From Oscillospiraceae bacterium (GTDB lineage: Bacteria > Bacillota > Clostridia > Oscillospirales > CAG-272), in the NCBI GenBank assembly GCA_015063535.1, contig SVTY01000001.1, forward strand, positions 186,001-250,000: DNA of 64,000 nucleotides, read 5' to 3'. Positions 46,805 through 55,984 of this stretch are shown one piece after another; position 1 is the first letter of the stretch; each line of letters starts with the position of its first letter. Made by a program: the position numbers and the translations under genes. The notes beneath the pieces are model-generated. The model worked only from the letters and a program-made list of their open reading frames with translations. It was not told the DNA's origin and ran no database searches.

Positions 46805-48004
46805 TTATGATACAAGATGGAATCCCGCATCGACCAAAGCCTGTGTTATCACTTCAATATGCTCATAATTCTTTGTTTCCAAAACCAAGCGCAGGAAGCA
46901 TCCGTTGATATCGGTCGTTTCACTTGCCCGCTCATGGTGTACCGAGATCACGTTACCGCCCTTTGCGGCAATCACCGTAGCCACTTCCTGTAGCTGTCCC
47001 GGCTTATCCATCAATTCAATGCATAGGTTGCAGGTTCGTCCCGACTTCAAAAGACCTCTCTCCATCACACGGGAGAGGATGGTCACGTCAATGTTACCGC
47101 CCGAAACCACACATGCCACATTCTTACCCTCCAAGGGCAATTTGTCGAACATCACCGCCGCCACCGAAACGGCTCCCGCCCCTTCGGCGATCATCTTGTG
47201 CTGCTCAACCAAGGCAAGGATCGCAGAAGATATCTCATCCTCGGTGACCGTCACGATCTCATCCACATATTCGGAACAGAAACGGAAGGTATTCTGTCCC
47301 GGCTCCTTGACGGCAATACCGTCCGCAATCGTCGAGACCGACTTCAGGCTTTCGATCCTTCCGTCATGAATCGAATTTGCCATACTGGGAGCACCAGCCG
47401 CCTGTACGCCGTAAACCTTGATATGCGGAGCCAGATGCTTGATCACGTAAGCGATTCCCGAGATCAGACCGCCGCCGCCGATCGGTACGACCACGGCATC
47501 CAGGTCGGTGCATTGATTTAACAATTCCAGACCAATGGTTCCCTGTCCCGCAATTACGTTTTCATCGTCGAAGGGATGGACAAAGGTGTATCCCATTTCA
47601 TCACGGAGCTTCAAGGCATGCTTATAGGCATCGTCATATACACCCTTTACCATGACGACCTCTGCACCATAGCTTTTGGTTGCCTCCACCTTGGAGATGG
47701 GTGCGCCCTCGGGCAGACAAATGATCGAACGGATACCATACTTTGCCGAAGCCAAAGCAACACCCTGTGCGTGATTTCCCGCTGAGCAAGCAATGACGCC
47801 TCTCGCCTTTTCCTCTTCCGTCAGCTGAGAGATCATATAACCCGCTCCCCTCACCTTGAAGGATCCCGTCAATTGCAGATTTTCCGTCTTTAAATAGACG
47901 TTTTTGCAAGCGGGATTAATCTTTGGAGAATGGATCAGGTCGGTCTTTCGAACCACATTTTTCAGCATGAATGCCGCATGGTAAACTTTATCAAGGGTCA
48001 ACAT
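46805..48004 (-). CDS. ilvA: threonine ammonia-lyase (dehydratase)
   Basis: IlvA deaminates threonine to ketobutyrate, the first step of isoleucine synthesis. The 399-residue protein has the PLP lysine in LTGSFKVRGAGYM (about 46-58), SAGNHAQGVALASA, and VVPIGGGGLISGIAYV. It carries a C-terminal ACT-like domain (about 325-399) rather than the double regulatory domain of E. coli IlvA. This resembles the shorter catabolic/TdcB-like form, but the Ile-specific T-box points to a biosynthetic role. The chosen start at 48004 follows GGAAAGGAAA. Confidence 0.94.
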   Translation of the reverse strand: MLTLDKVYHAAFMLKNVVRKTDLIHSPKINPACKNVYLKTENLQLTGSFKVRGAGYMISQLTEEEKARGVIACSAGNHAQGVALASAKYGIRSIICLPEGAPISKVEATKSYGAEVVMVKGVYDDAYKHALKLRDEMGYTFVHPFDDENVIAGQGTIGLELLNQCTDLDAVVVPIGGGGLISGIAYVIKHLAPHIKVYGVQAAGAPSMANSIHDGRIESLKSVSTIADGIAVKEPGQNTFRFCSEYVDEIVTVTEDEISSAILALVEQHKMIAEGAGAVSVAAVMFDKLPLEGKNVACVVSGGNIDVTILSRVMERGLLKSGRTCNLCIELMDKPGQLQEVATVIAAKGGNVISVHHERASETTDINGCFLRLVLETKNYEHIEVITQALVDAGFHLVS

Positions 48005-48044
48005 AGAAATTTCCTTTCCGTACAATGTATTTTCAATAGTAAAC

Positions 48045-48310
48045 AAAATAAAGCCTTCGTCTCCTTGGAAAAGAGACGAAGGCAAATGCTCCGCGGTACC
48101 ACTCTTTTTGTTCCTGCTTGGAGGCAAGAACCGCTCATGTACACCAAATACATTATTCTTTAACGCAGAAATACGTGCTGTTCTACCTGTCGCAAGCAAG
48201 AGACACTCGACAGCATGCTCAAGGGTGATTTAGTCGAAAAGCGTCTTACTGTCTTGCACCGACCGACAGCTCTCTGAAAAGTCCGCCATTCACCGCTCCC
48301 TATCATAGCA
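48045..48310 (-). promoter_or_regulatory. T-box leader, tRNA-Ile specific
   Basis: The leader has the T-box motif GAGTGGTACCGCGG, an 11-base terminator stem GCCTTCGTCTC with its complement followed by T-rich sequence (48045-48083), and stem I with AGAGAGCTGTCGG and GGTGCAAGACAG. The specifier reads ATC at 48227-48229 in the context TAA-ATC-ACC. It should raise ilvA and ridA when tRNA-Ile is uncharged. Confidence 0.92.
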
Positions 48311-48316
48311 CTTATA

Positions 48317-48345
48317 ATATTACACTTTTTTTCAAAAAATGTCAA
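48317..48345 (-). promoter_or_regulatory. ilvA promoter
   Basis: TTGACA and TAATAT with a 17-base spacer start the Ile T-box leader. Confidence 0.8.
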
Positions 48346-48390
48346 TATTCATTTTTCACAAAAAATTCGGTCGTTTTATAACTTTTTTTA

Positions 48391-50625
48391 TCACAGTCCA
48401 TATTCCGATCCGATTTGCGACAATCGAAGCACCGCTTCCTTGGGATCCAGACGATCGACCGAATACGCATGCCGAAGGAGCTCTGCGGGAATATACCGAT
48501 CGTATTTTTCAAATAGGGGCAGCTCCTTCGGGCTGACCAAGGACACACGATCCCATGCCGTTCCCGAAAATTTGGTAAGCAAGCACCGAAGCAGCCGTGT
48601 CTCATCTCCCCGTTCCATCCGAAAGATCATATAATTACAGCCTTCATAGTCCAGCCCCGATATTCCCAGCTCGGCAGAGCAGGCTCCGATCATCTTCCGA
48701 AGCGTGCGGAACGACCGTGTGCCAAGCCAAGGAAACAAGCACCATGTAAAGCCGCCCAAATGGATAAGAGAATGCTCGGTCATCCCCGTATTGCGGGCTA
48801 CCCGTCTCGCTATCTCCAGCCGTCTTGCGGCATTTCCCTTCAAATACGGATATACGGTATCTTCACAAAGGATCTGCTTCATGCGCTCCAAAATCCTTGT
48901 ATGGATCTCTCCATACTCTCCCGGCCATGAAACCTCCATTTTCCCTTCTACGCCCTTCACATAGACCAAGCGGCGCGGAGCATCCAGCTCCAAGACCTCC
49001 CAAACACGCCCCGCCAACGCAAAACGGTCTCCGACGGGCGGCGGCGTGGTAATGGTGCCGATCTCCTCCGAATCGCAACGGACGGTGAAATCCTCGCTAT
49101 CCTGAAACACCGCATAAAATTTAAAGCTGTTCAAAAGACGCTCTCCCGCCATGCCAACGATCAAGCCCTTTTCCTCGGTCATTTCCAAAAAATCCTGATT
49201 CAGCATGGAAACAAGCAAGGTCTTGTAGGTCTCCTTGGATACTGCTTCAAACGGCGGAAGCGTCAGCACACGCTCCGCAAGCTCTGCGGCATGAAGCTCT
49301 CCGCAGGAAGCCAACATGCTCAGAGTTTGTTGAAACAATAGGCTCAGCGGCTCCTTCTTTTTCGTGGGAGGCTCCACAAACCGTTCTTCGATATACAATT
49401 GAATAATTGCGATCCCTCTCAGCAAGCCCCATGGAATCAGCTGTGGCAGCGGCGCATTCGGCAAGGGTTCTTCCTCCCGAAAGACCAGTATCATCTCAGG
49501 CGGCTGTCCACGTCGACCGGAGCGCCCCAATCGCTGTAAAAAGGAGGATACCGAATGAGGGGCATCAAGCTGAACGATCCGCTCCAGCTTTCCTATGTCG
49601 ATCCCCAATTCCATCGTGACGGTGGCACAGGTCACGGCAAATGCTTCCCCGTCCTTCATTTTCAGCTCCGCTTCCTCTCGCAGAGAGGCGGAAAGGTTTC
49701 CGTGATGGATCAAAAAAACATCGGGGTCATTTCGTTTGGAGGCAATCTGTCGGAGCGTGGCGCACACATATTCCGTTTCTTCTCTCGAATTGGAAAAGAC
49801 CAGTGATTTCTTTCTTTGAACGCAATCGTAAATATATTCATAGCCCGCATCCAGCATGGCACGTTGTCCTGTCGGATTTGCCGTGCTTGCTTCGGTTTGA
49901 TCGAAGCTCGGGTTTTGAATAAAGAAATGCTCTGCTCCCAAGCGCCAGCGGATCTTTTCCTCGAAAACGGCGGGGATATCCACGGGGCGGTCAGTTCCGG
50001 CTCCCAACCAGCTTGCCGCCCGTTGCGGGTCGCCCACCGTGGCGGAAAGTCCGATGCGTCTCGGAGAGGAACCGATCAGACGTTCCAAGCGAAGCAGCTG
50101 GCACAAAATCTGATTGCCTCGGTCTGAGCCGGTCAGGGTATGGATCTCGTCCAAAACAATATAGCGAAGTCCCGAAAACAAACGGACAATATCGTTGGAG
50201 CGGTTTATCAGCATCGCCTCCAAGGATTCGGGCGTGATCTGAAGGATCCCCGATGGGTTTGCCAACAGCTGTTTCTTTTTGGATTGCGCAACATCGCCGT
50301 GCCAGTGGGTGACACAAACGCCGCTCTCGGTCAGAAGCTCCTCCATGCGGGCAAACTGGTCGTTGATCAGGCTTTTCAGGGGGGCAATATACAACACGGA
50401 AATGCCTTCTGTTTTCTGTCCGCAAAGCTCGGTCAGAATCGGAAAGAACGCCGCTTCGGTCTTACCGCTTGCGGTCGAAGAGGTCAAAAGAAGATGATGA
50501 TCGGTGTTCCATATCGTTTTTGCCGCTTCCAACTGGATGTCACGCAGGGTTTCCCATCCGTGAGAATAAATATATTCCCGAATAAAGGACGGAAATCGTT
50601 CGAATATTCTATCGGCCTCTGTCAC
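48391..50625 (-). CDS. Lhr/BrxHI-like DEAD/DEAH-box helicase
   Basis: This 744-residue superfamily II helicase has Walker A STASGKTEA near residue 52, motif Ia with IAPLKSLINDQ, ITPESLEAML, Walker B IVLDEIHTLTGSDRG (about 155), SATVGDP, and LIHHGNLSASLREE. Motif VI is LQRLGRSGRRG, followed by a long Lhr-type C-terminal region. A GTG at 50625 seven bases after AGGAGG is the likely start; an upstream TTG is too close. It is the last gene of an operon with a BrxD-like ATPase and a TerB protein. Lhr-type helicases unwind DNA or DNA-RNA hybrids; BrxHI is the BREX type 2 relative. Confidence 0.88.
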   Translation of the reverse strand: MTEADRIFERFPSFIREYIYSHGWETLRDIQLEAAKTIWNTDHHLLLTSSTASGKTEAAFFPILTELCGQKTEGISVLYIAPLKSLINDQFARMEELLTESGVCVTHWHGDVAQSKKKQLLANPSGILQITPESLEAMLINRSNDIVRLFSGLRYIVLDEIHTLTGSDRGNQILCQLLRLERLIGSSPRRIGLSATVGDPQRAASWLGAGTDRPVDIPAVFEEKIRWRLGAEHFFIQNPSFDQTEASTANPTGQRAMLDAGYEYIYDCVQRKKSLVFSNSREETEYVCATLRQIASKRNDPDVFLIHHGNLSASLREEAELKMKDGEAFAVTCATVTMELGIDIGKLERIVQLDAPHSVSSFLQRLGRSGRRGQPPEMILVFREEEPLPNAPLPQLIPWGLLRGIAIIQLYIEERFVEPPTKKKEPLSLLFQQTLSMLASCGELHAAELAERVLTLPPFEAVSKETYKTLLVSMLNQDFLEMTEEKGLIVGMAGERLLNSFKFYAVFQDSEDFTVRCDSEEIGTITTPPPVGDRFALAGRVWEVLELDAPRRLVYVKGVEGKMEVSWPGEYGEIHTRILERMKQILCEDTVYPYLKGNAARRLEIARRVARNTGMTEHSLIHLGGFTWCLFPWLGTRSFRTLRKMIGACSAELGISGLDYEGCNYMIFRMERGDETRLLRCLLTKFSGTAWDRVSLVSPKELPLFEKYDRYIPAELLRHAYSVDRLDPKEAVLRLSQIGSEYGL

Positions 50626-50636
50626 ATTCAATCCTC

Positions 50637-52001
50637 CTAAAATTCTATATCCTCCGCTGTAAATACGTTCGGGGCTTCGGCGGCTGTTTTGCCGTCATCG
50701 GCACTGCCCCTTCTCTCCTCGGCTTGGAATGCCCCATCGATCACATCTTGGAAGGTGACTTGCTCATTCTGCATCAGAATATTCAGCACCGTCATGTAAT
50801 CCCGAAGCATTTCTCGGGGAGTTATCATGCTGTCCGCCCCCGCACGGGAAAGGGAGAGCTCCAAAAATTGAACCATCTCCTCTTGGGTGATCCTTGGCTC
50901 TGCTCCGTAATTGACCGCATATAGCTTGGTAACACGGGAGATCAGGGCGAACAGCTCATCGTCGGTCAACCGCTTCAAGCGGATCACGGGACCGATATAA
51001 TTTCGGTAGGCATCCGACGCAAAGCGGCTATCGCAAAGTCTGCTCCGCAATGCCTCATAGCTGAATAAGCCTCGGCGAGGATCATCCATAAACTGCGGAG
51101 TCCCACCCAAGATCAAGCCAAGCCCCGGCGCCCGTCCCTGCAACGTATCGTTAAACATTGCCAAGATCTTTTCGTAATTATTTTCTCGGCTGACCCGATG
51201 ATTGATCTTATACAGATTCACGCATTCATCAATGAAAACGATCAAGCCTCGGTATCCGATAAACCGTACCAAGATCGCCCACAGCTTCAGAAAATCATAC
51301 CAGTTTTCATCGTCAATGATAACAGAGACGGAAAAGCCCAGTGCGCTTCTTGCTTCGGTTTTGGTGGAAAATTCGCCTCTCAGCCACCGCAGACAAGCCG
51401 TTCGGCATTCCTCGTCACCCTCGGTCACGCTTCGGTAGTACTCGGTAATGACACGGGAAAAGTCAAAGCCTCCCACCATAAATTCCACTTCCCGAAGCTG
51501 CTCGGCGACCAAAGCGTTCAAAGCCGTCGAAAAGCGGTCGCTTTCGGGGGCGATCCCCTCCTGCATCAAACGGAGCTTCATTTGCTCGATCCATCGGGCG
51601 ATCATCTTCGGCAAGGCACCGCCGTCTGGTGATGCCTTGGAGGCAAGATTTTTTATCAATTCCCGATAGGTTGCCACGCCGCTCCCCGATGCTCCGTACA
51701 AACGCCGCTCGGGAGAAAGGTCGGCATCCGCCGTGATAAAGTCCCGCTCCAACGCATAGCCTCGGATCAGTTGCATCAAAAAGCTTTTTCCGCTTCCGTA
51801 TCTGCCGACCACAAAGCGCATCGTTCCGCATCCTTCATTGACCTGCTCCAGATCGGACAGCAGGGCGGCGATCTCGTCCTTTCGTCCGATGGCGATATAC
51901 GGTGCGCCGATTCGGGGCACCACACCCGCAGAAACCGATAGCAACAAGGTATTTAAAACACGTTTCGGTATTTTTTTGAGTTCAAGCTCATTTTGTTCCA
52001 T
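50637..52001 (-). CDS. BrxD-like (DUF2791) P-loop ATPase
   Basis: The 454-residue protein matches the BREX ATP-binding protein family. It has an N-terminal IAIGRKDEIAALLSDL, Walker A VVGRYGSGKSF (residues 64-74), Walker B GLIVFIDECVNLYK (252-265), and a sensor-like LGLILGGTPQFMDDPRR (294-310). The middle segment WLRGEF and IIDDENW is typical for BrxD. It overlaps the upstream TerB gene by 14 bases and ends 11 bases before the helicase GTG. In BREX type 2, BrxD and BrxHI are encoded together; here the methyltransferase, PglZ and PglW/Y partners are missing. Its role is inferred as ATP-driven DNA remodelling. Confidence 0.87.
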   Translation of the reverse strand: MEQNELELKKIPKRVLNTLLLSVSAGVVPRIGAPYIAIGRKDEIAALLSDLEQVNEGCGTMRFVVGRYGSGKSFLMQLIRGYALERDFITADADLSPERRLYGASGSGVATYRELIKNLASKASPDGGALPKMIARWIEQMKLRLMQEGIAPESDRFSTALNALVAEQLREVEFMVGGFDFSRVITEYYRSVTEGDEECRTACLRWLRGEFSTKTEARSALGFSVSVIIDDENWYDFLKLWAILVRFIGYRGLIVFIDECVNLYKINHRVSRENNYEKILAMFNDTLQGRAPGLGLILGGTPQFMDDPRRGLFSYEALRSRLCDSRFASDAYRNYIGPVIRLKRLTDDELFALISRVTKLYAVNYGAEPRITQEEMVQFLELSLSRAGADSMITPREMLRDYMTVLNILMQNEQVTFQDVIDGAFQAEERRGSADDGKTAAEAPNVFTAEDIEF

Positions 52002-53634
52002 TCTGTTCGTCTCCTTCCCGAAGCTGTTCGATCAGCTCCCGATACTCATCAATCACGCAATAGCCTCCGGTTGTCTCTTCTACCAACGCGTCCCCCATCA
52101 CATCATAAGCGAGCTCGTTGATCTCGTCTGCCAACGCATCCGACATTTTTCCTTTTTCTCTTGCCGCCTTATCCAGAGCGAACAGATCGCCCGACAGCAT
52201 GCCGCAGACCACATCCCAATACGCACCGAGACGGCTTCTTAAAGTATCCTCCGTCTCGCCCTCCGCCGACAGCGGCGGCTCCTCTTGTTCCCGTTTCAGA
52301 GGAGCTTCCGATTCCTCCTCAAAGGCATCCACCAGATCTCTGGTCGTTTCCCACGATTCCGCTTCGATTTTTGCCGCATTGGACAGAGAAAGCGATTGTT
52401 TAGGACTTTCGTATAACACCTCATACGCCTGCTTCTCCTTCGACTTGGGTGTGGCACGGCGTACGGGAAGTGCTTGGGCAAAATAGGCATCCAAAACCGT
52501 TCTCAGCTCCGCAGTGACGGAATAGACCGTCATTTTGGATTTGACACCTAAGTATGCCCGTATCTTATTTTCCGAATACTTGATGATATCCCCCACCAAA
52601 AAACGCAGCTCATTGGAGCGGGAAAAGGAACAGTACTCTACCTCCATACGGTATCTCTGCTCCGAGGTGCAAAGCGCACCCGCATACAGATCCCGTATCA
52701 ACACGCTGTCCTCCAAGCGAATGCCCGACAAAAGCATGCCATCAGCGGAATAGTGCCGAATGGCGGTCAGAAGGGCTTCAAAAATATGCCGATCGAACAA
52801 CGCCCGATCGTCGCCCTGTGCAAATTTGCTTTTACGATAATCATAGGAAGAACAATATTTCAGCAAGGATCGGGCACACCGCTGTGTATCCCCGTTGGGC
52901 ATGGAAATATAAAACTCCTTCAGAGAAGGAACGCTCCCCACCAGCTCCGCACAGGTACGGGCGGGAGGCGCAAGACGGTGAAGCAGGCTGAAATCGCAGA
53001 TCCACTCGCCAAGCTTTCCAGAAATGGCGGGAAAGGCTTCATGATAGCGCTCCCAAAGGTCGATCAAGTGATCTCTGCTTTGCTCTGCATTCGAAGGATT
53101 TCCCAAATTGATCAGCTCAAAAACATATAAGAGCACATAACTGTAATCGATCGGTATTTCGATCCCCTTTTGAAAAGCACTGCGGAACCAAAGATAATAT
53201 GACCGTTGTGCCTCATTCATTTGACTGTATTGCGGAACATAGGAAAAGAACGGCACATAGTCACAGGGTGTCCCCGCCTGATCCCGATACCGCAACGCAT
53301 CCTGCAAAAACTCGCTGTAATAGCGATATGTGCATTTCCGCTTTTTCAGGGTAACCTTATGGATCAAAGAGTCCGAAGGTGTATAAGAGATGCTTGTCTC
53401 AAATTCATTTTGATAGGACAAGCGATTTTCGGAATGAGGGGGAATATAGCGTTTGATGACCGTATCGGACTGTGTCTCCTTTGTGTTCGGCTCCGTGGGC
53501 GAAGGGGATAGTGTGAGCTCCGTCGGCTCGACAGGACGGGGATATCCCGATGCCTCGGTTCTGCGAGGGATCAGCTCGGAGAAATCCCAAAACGCATCCT
53601 TTTCCATCTCCAATTTTTTTCTTTGCTCGTCCAT
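51988..53634 (-). CDS. TerB_N/TerB_C domain protein
   Basis: The 548-residue protein has a disordered acidic/Pro-rich N-terminus (1-100) and then a TerB_N domain (about 127-230, with YVPFFSYVPQYSQMNEAQRS and YYLWFRSAFQKG followed by YVLLYVFELINLG). It has a helical middle and a TerB_C domain at the end (about 480-540, with LADEINELAYDVMGDALVEE and IDEYRELIEQL). Proteins with this pair are known near ATPases and helicases in predicted stress or DNA-processing systems. It has its own promoter (53679-53707) and a GGGAGG site. It is the first gene of the three-gene operon. No tellurite genes (terC, terD, terZ) are seen. Confidence 0.85.
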   Translation of the reverse strand: MDEQRKKLEMEKDAFWDFSELIPRRTEASGYPRPVEPTELTLSPSPTEPNTKETQSDTVIKRYIPPHSENRLSYQNEFETSISYTPSDSLIHKVTLKKRKCTYRYYSEFLQDALRYRDQAGTPCDYVPFFSYVPQYSQMNEAQRSYYLWFRSAFQKGIEIPIDYSYVLLYVFELINLGNPSNAEQSRDHLIDLWERYHEAFPAISGKLGEWICDFSLLHRLAPPARTCAELVGSVPSLKEFYISMPNGDTQRCARSLLKYCSSYDYRKSKFAQGDDRALFDRHIFEALLTAIRHYSADGMLLSGIRLEDSVLIRDLYAGALCTSEQRYRMEVEYCSFSRSNELRFLVGDIIKYSENKIRAYLGVKSKMTVYSVTAELRTVLDAYFAQALPVRRATPKSKEKQAYEVLYESPKQSLSLSNAAKIEAESWETTRDLVDAFEEESEAPLKREQEEPPLSAEGETEDTLRSRLGAYWDVVCGMLSGDLFALDKAAREKGKMSDALADEINELAYDVMGDALVEETTGGYCVIDEYRELIEQLREGDEQNGTK

Positions 53635-53678
53635 CGGATTCCTCCCTGTTCGTAAAATGATCGGTAGGGTATTCTATT

Positions 53679-53707
53679 ATTGTACCATGTTTTTTATCAT
53701 CTGTCAA
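53679..53707 (-). promoter_or_regulatory. promoter of the TerB-ATPase-helicase operon
   Basis: TTGACA and TACAAT are separated by 17 bases, about 45 bases before the TerB gene. It is back to back with the gpmI promoter. Confidence 0.82.
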
Positions 53708-53746
53708 CGAATTGCAACTTTTTTTATTTTATTTTTCAATATCCAC

Positions 53747-53775
53747 TTGAAAAATTTTCTTTTTCGGGGTATACT
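53747..53775 (+). promoter_or_regulatory. gpmI promoter
   Basis: TTGAAA and TATACT are separated by 17 bases, about 43 bases before the gpmI start. Confidence 0.78.
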
Positions 53776-53817
53776 ATATAGGATCAAACTATTATTACAT
53801 GATTCTCGGAGGTCATT

Positions 53818-55476
53818 ATGTCTGAAACACTGAACAAAAATACTAAATTTAAAGGAGTATCCGGTCCCGTGCTGACCATCGTCATGGATGGCGTCGGTCT
53901 CGCACCCGATACTGAAGCCAATGCCGTCGCCAAGGCTTACACCCCTACGCTGGACATGCTGATGGCAAAATATCCTATGGTCAAGCTGAAAGCACACGGA
54001 ACCGCTGTCGGGCTTCCCTCCGATGACGATATGGGAAATTCCGAGGTGGGACACAATGCTTTGGGCGCAGGACAGGTCTTTGCTCAAGGCGCCAAGCTGG
54101 TTACTCAATCCATTGAAAGCGGAAAAATGTTCGCATCCGACACATGGAAGGCGATCATTTCCAATGTAAAGGAGCATGCAAGCACCTTACATTTTCTCGG
54201 CTTGTTTTCCGATGGAAACGTTCACTCCCACATTGACCACCTGAAAGCGATGATCCTTCGTGCCAAGGAAGAAGGCATCGGCAAGGTTCGTATTCATATT
54301 CTGATCGACGGACGGGATGTGGGTGAGACCAGCGCACTGGAATATATTGATCCCTTCGAGGCATTTCTTTGCGATCTGCGCAGTGGCAGCTTTGATATCA
54401 AGATCGCTTCCGGCGGCGGACGTATGAAGATCACCATGGACCGCTATGAGGCGGATTGGTCCATGGTAGAGAGAGGCTGGCAAACGCACGTTCTCGGTGA
54501 GGGCAGACAGTTTGCGACTGCCGCAGAAGCGGTCAAGACCTACCGTGACGAATACAAGGTCATCGACCAGGATCTTCCTCCCTTTGTGATTGCTGAAAAC
54601 GGCACGCCTGTCGGTACGGTTGAGGACGGCGACAGTGTTGTTTTCTACAACTTCCGCGGAGACCGTTCCATTGAGATCTCCAAGGCGTTCGATGCTCCCG
54701 AAGGAGCCTTTGAAAAATTTGATCGGAAACGTGTTCCTCAGGTCGTGTACGCCGGTATGCTGGAATATGACGGCGACCTGCATATTCCGCAACGGTACTT
54801 GGTATCTCCTCCTGAGATCACCAACACCATGAGTGAATATCTGGCAAATACAGGCGTGGCTCAGCTGGCAATTTCTGAAACCCAAAAGTACGGACACGTG
54901 ACCTACTTCTGGAACGGAAACCGTTCGGGCAAATTCTCCGAGGAGCTGGAGACCTATATCGAGATCCCCTCGGATGTGGTTCCCTTTGAGCAACGTCCTT
55001 GGATGAAGTGTGCCGAGATCGCCGACAAGCTGATCGAGTGCATCGAATCGGGCAAATACACCTATCTGCGTGTCAACTTCCCTAACGGTGACATGGTCGG
55101 TCATACCGGCTCTCTGTTGGCGACCCGTTGCTCCATGGAGGCGTTGGATCTTCAATTGGCAAGAATCCTTTCCGCCGTGGACAAGGCGAAGGGGGTAGCA
55201 CTTATCACCGCCGATCACGGAAATGCGGATGAGATGTACGAGCTGGACAAGAAAACAGGACTGCCCAAGGCAGATAAAAACGGACACTTCAAGGCAAAGA
55301 CCAGTCATACCCTCAATCCTGTTCCCTGTATTTTCTATGACAATTTCTACGGGGATGCCTACAAGGTCAAGGCAGATAACGGAGAGTTCGGTCTTTCCAA
55401 CGTTGCCGCAACCATGGTCAATCTGATGGGCTACGATGCTCCCGAGATGTGGGACGAAAGCATGATCGAGTTTTAA
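53818..55476 (+). CDS. gpmI: 2,3-bisphosphoglycerate-independent phosphoglycerate mutase (long type)
   Basis: This alkaline-phosphatase superfamily enzyme interconverts 3- and 2-phosphoglycerate. The 552-residue protein has DGVGLAPDTEANAVAKAYTP near 24-43 and the catalytic Ser in SDDDMGNSEVGHNALGAG (about 66-83). SGGGRMKITMDRYEADW follows, and the metal site ITADHGNADEMY is near 462. The length, the SDDDMGNSEVGHNALGAG version of the Ser motif, and RYLVSPPEI are those of the longer plant and kinetoplastid type rather than the 510-residue E. coli/Bacillus type. Start ATG follows GGAGG. Confidence 0.95.
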   Translation: MSETLNKNTKFKGVSGPVLTIVMDGVGLAPDTEANAVAKAYTPTLDMLMAKYPMVKLKAHGTAVGLPSDDDMGNSEVGHNALGAGQVFAQGAKLVTQSIESGKMFASDTWKAIISNVKEHASTLHFLGLFSDGNVHSHIDHLKAMILRAKEEGIGKVRIHILIDGRDVGETSALEYIDPFEAFLCDLRSGSFDIKIASGGGRMKITMDRYEADWSMVERGWQTHVLGEGRQFATAAEAVKTYRDEYKVIDQDLPPFVIAENGTPVGTVEDGDSVVFYNFRGDRSIEISKAFDAPEGAFEKFDRKRVPQVVYAGMLEYDGDLHIPQRYLVSPPEITNTMSEYLANTGVAQLAISETQKYGHVTYFWNGNRSGKFSEELETYIEIPSDVVPFEQRPWMKCAEIADKLIECIESGKYTYLRVNFPNGDMVGHTGSLLATRCSMEALDLQLARILSAVDKAKGVALITADHGNADEMYELDKKTGLPKADKNGHFKAKTSHTLNPVPCIFYDNFYGDAYKVKADNGEFGLSNVAATMVNLMGYDAPEMWDESMIEF

Positions 55477-55489
55477 GCATGTATAAAAA

Positions 55490-55525
55490 GAAGCCGATTT
55501 GCAAACGCAAATCGGCTTCTTTTTT
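55490..55525. terminator. bidirectional terminator gpmI / DUF4190 gene
   Basis: A 13-base stem (gaagccgatttgc and complement) with a four-base loop has T-runs on both strands. It overlaps the stop codon of the convergent minus-strand gene. Confidence 0.92.
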
Positions 55526-55955
55526 ACAGGAAAGAGGTAATTCCAATTATAAAAAATATGAATACAAACAAAACAACGTACAGAAGAAGTACGGCAAAGC
55601 CGATGATCGAGCAGATCAAGCCGGCAAGTGCCATGCCGCTCATTTTTTTATCGGTCGACATGTTTCTGACCTTATAGGCGTAGACAATGGAAATAATGCC
55701 AAGCACGATGCCAATACAACAGCAGGAATACAAGACAATAGAAAGTATGCCCAAGATCATGGCGACCAGTTCATATTTGTGATATTCGGGCGTTTCCTCA
55801 GGCAACGGTTGGCTCGGTTCAGAAAAGCCATTGTGCTCGGTTTGGCTGTTGCTACTCTGCTTATCAAAGGAAAACTCGGCTGATGCCGTCGAATAAAATG
55901 TTTCGGACGACTCGAACTCCTGCTCCCGATTTTCTTGATTTCTTTCTTCGTTCAT
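55524..55955 (-). CDS. DUF4190-like small membrane protein
   Basis: The 143-residue protein has a long acidic, Ser/Glu/Gln-rich cytosolic N-terminus (1-60) followed by two hydrophobic hairpins (about 64-92 and 108-140). The first has the ELVAMILGILSIVLYSCCCIG pattern (quoted in part: MILGILSIVLYSCCCIG), and GLICSIIGFAVLLL follows. This resembles DUF4190 proteins of unknown role. The start at 55955 follows GAGGA. It lies 29 bases after recR and is probably the last gene of dnaX-ybaB-recR. The function is unknown. Confidence 0.75.
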   Translation of the reverse strand: MNEERNQENREQEFESSETFYSTASAEFSFDKQSSNSQTEHNGFSEPSQPLPEETPEYHKYELVAMILGILSIVLYSCCCIGIVLGIISIVYAYKVRNMSTDKKMSGMALAGLICSIIGFAVLLLYVVLFVFIFFIIGITSFL

Positions 55956-55984
55956 ACAATTTTCCTCACGATGTAACGTAACGG

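Noticed and set aside
48391..53634. Complete BREX or tellurite-resistance locus
   Set aside because: No PglX methyltransferase, PglZ, BrxL, or terC/terD/terZ gene is present, so only a partial or separate system is supported.
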